This document shows, piece by piece, positions 5,285-5,662 of a stretch of 5,662 nt of DNA. The stretch is from assembly GCA_934489915.1 (NCBI GenBank), contig CAKSSZ010000110.1:1-5662 (forward strand), given 5' to 3'. Position numbers and translations under genes: made by a program. Within the stretch, counting starts at the first letter, position 1, and the number at the start of each line of letters is the position of its first letter. The stretch comes from an uncultured Clostridia bacterium (lineage in GTDB: Bacteria > Bacillota > Clostridia > HGM11514). The notes beneath the pieces are model-generated. The model saw only the letters and a program-made list of their open reading frames with translations, did no database searches and had not been told where the DNA came from.

Positions 5285-5662
5285 TTATCCCACCTGTGTC
5301 CCGCACTGTTCCGCCTTACGGACATAAGTAGGCACTACTTTTTCCAACTCACATTTGATATATTCTACGTCATCGCTTTCCGCTACCACGCGTAACTTTT
5401 CCAGCATTTGATGAAGCTCTTCCCGTTCAAATTCCAGCGGCTTACCAATGAAAATTTTCTCGTGGGTGGTTTTCGTCAAGCCTTCTTCATTCATCAGCAG
5501 CTCTTCATATAGCTTTTCCCCCGGACGCAAACCGCAAAATTCAATGGGAATATCGATTTCAGGCCGATACCCGGACAACCGAATCAGATTCTTTGCCAGA
5601 TCATAAATTTTCACCGGCTCTCCCATATCCAACACAAAGATCTCGCCTCCTTTGGCATATCC
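5285..5662 (-). CDS. C-terminal part of a CapD/FlaA1-type nucleotide-sugar 4,6-dehydratase/epimerase (polysaccharide biosynthesis)
   Basis: The frame is open from the right edge and ends with TAA at 5285-5287, giving the last 125 residues. The start lies outside the window. GGEIFVLDMGEPVKIYDLAKNLIRLSG followed by IEFCGLRPGEKLYEELL is the conserved C-terminal signature of the polysaccharide biosynthesis protein family (CapD, WbpM, FlaA1, PglF; extended SDR fold). These enzymes convert UDP-GlcNAc or a similar sugar nucleotide to a 4-keto-6-deoxy form for capsule, O-antigen or glycan synthesis. The NAD-binding motif and catalytic residues lie upstream, out of view, so an active enzyme cannot be confirmed. 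Whether it is a short cytoplasmic form or the long membrane-anchored form also cannot be seen. An early in-frame GTG at 5633-5635 is not a plausible start because conserved family sequence continues upstream of it. Confidence 0.88.
   Translation of the reverse strand, partial: GYAKGGEIFVLDMGEPVKIYDLAKNLIRLSGYRPEIDIPIEFCGLRPGEKLYEELLMNEEGLTKTTHEKIFIGKPLEFEREELHQMLEKLRVVAESDDVEYIKCELEKVVPTYVRKAEQCGTQVG

Noticed and set aside
4984..5331. Plus-strand open frames in the hairpin element and into the dehydratase gene
   Set aside because: They start inside the tRNA terminator or inside the hairpin element, lack ribosome sites, cross a terminator and run into the opposite-strand dehydratase; low-complexity composition with no recognisable domain.
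1..5662. CRISPR array, insertion sequence, integrase or T-box/riboswitch
   Set aside because: No regularly spaced repeats, transposase or integrase motifs, or conserved riboswitch cores were seen; the leaders of gntR and ttcA are only about 30-40 bases.

Overview
The window looks like chromosome of a Gram-positive, probably clostridial (Firmicutes) bacterium. The signs are strong AGGAGG-type ribosome sites, TTGACA/TATAAT sigma-A promoters, A/T-rich intergenic stretches, TTG start usage, a genomically encoded CCA on the tRNA, and a GntR/enolase-superfamily sugar-acid locus. This lineage call is an inference from sequence style and protein flavour.

Left part (1-3060, minus strand): one operon reading right to left. 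It encodes a FadR-type (FCD) GntR repressor, a cytoplasmic right-handed beta-helix protein distantly like glycoside hydrolase family 28, and an enolase-superfamily enzyme of the mandelate racemase type that runs off the left edge. Gaps of 6 and 10 bases separate the genes, and each downstream ribosome site overlaps the end of the gene before it. A consensus promoter drives the operon. Its -35 box sits inside a perfect 34-bp palindrome made of two inverted copies of AATTGTCAACAATT, the obvious operator for the repressor. The three genes look like a self-regulated catabolic unit for an acidic sugar or glycan fragment; the substrate cannot be read from the sequence.

Middle (3076-4794, plus strand): a divergent promoter drives a TTG-started TtcA-type tRNA thiolase (PP-loop ATPase with three cluster cysteines). 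Its end overlaps galU by 11 bases. galU (UTP-glucose-1-phosphate uridylyltransferase) is followed by a long perfect-stem terminator.

Right part (4795-5662): tRNA-Trp(CCA) has its own extended -10 promoter and terminator. Next comes a roughly 160-bp GC-rich, hairpin-rich non-coding element. It ends in a perfect 19-bp copy of the tRNA T-loop/acceptor 3' end and begins with a near-perfect inverted copy of the tRNA anticodon-arm/T-arm junction. A terminator best suited to the minus strand then closes a leftward gene at the right edge, the C-terminal part of a CapD/FlaA1-type nucleotide-sugar 4,6-dehydratase. galU and this dehydratase both serve polysaccharide precursor synthesis.

Most unusual points: the double-operator palindrome, the beta-helix protein with only part of the GH28 catalytic set, the enolase-family enzyme lacking the second lysine of KxK, and the tRNA-derived element downstream of tRNA-Trp.
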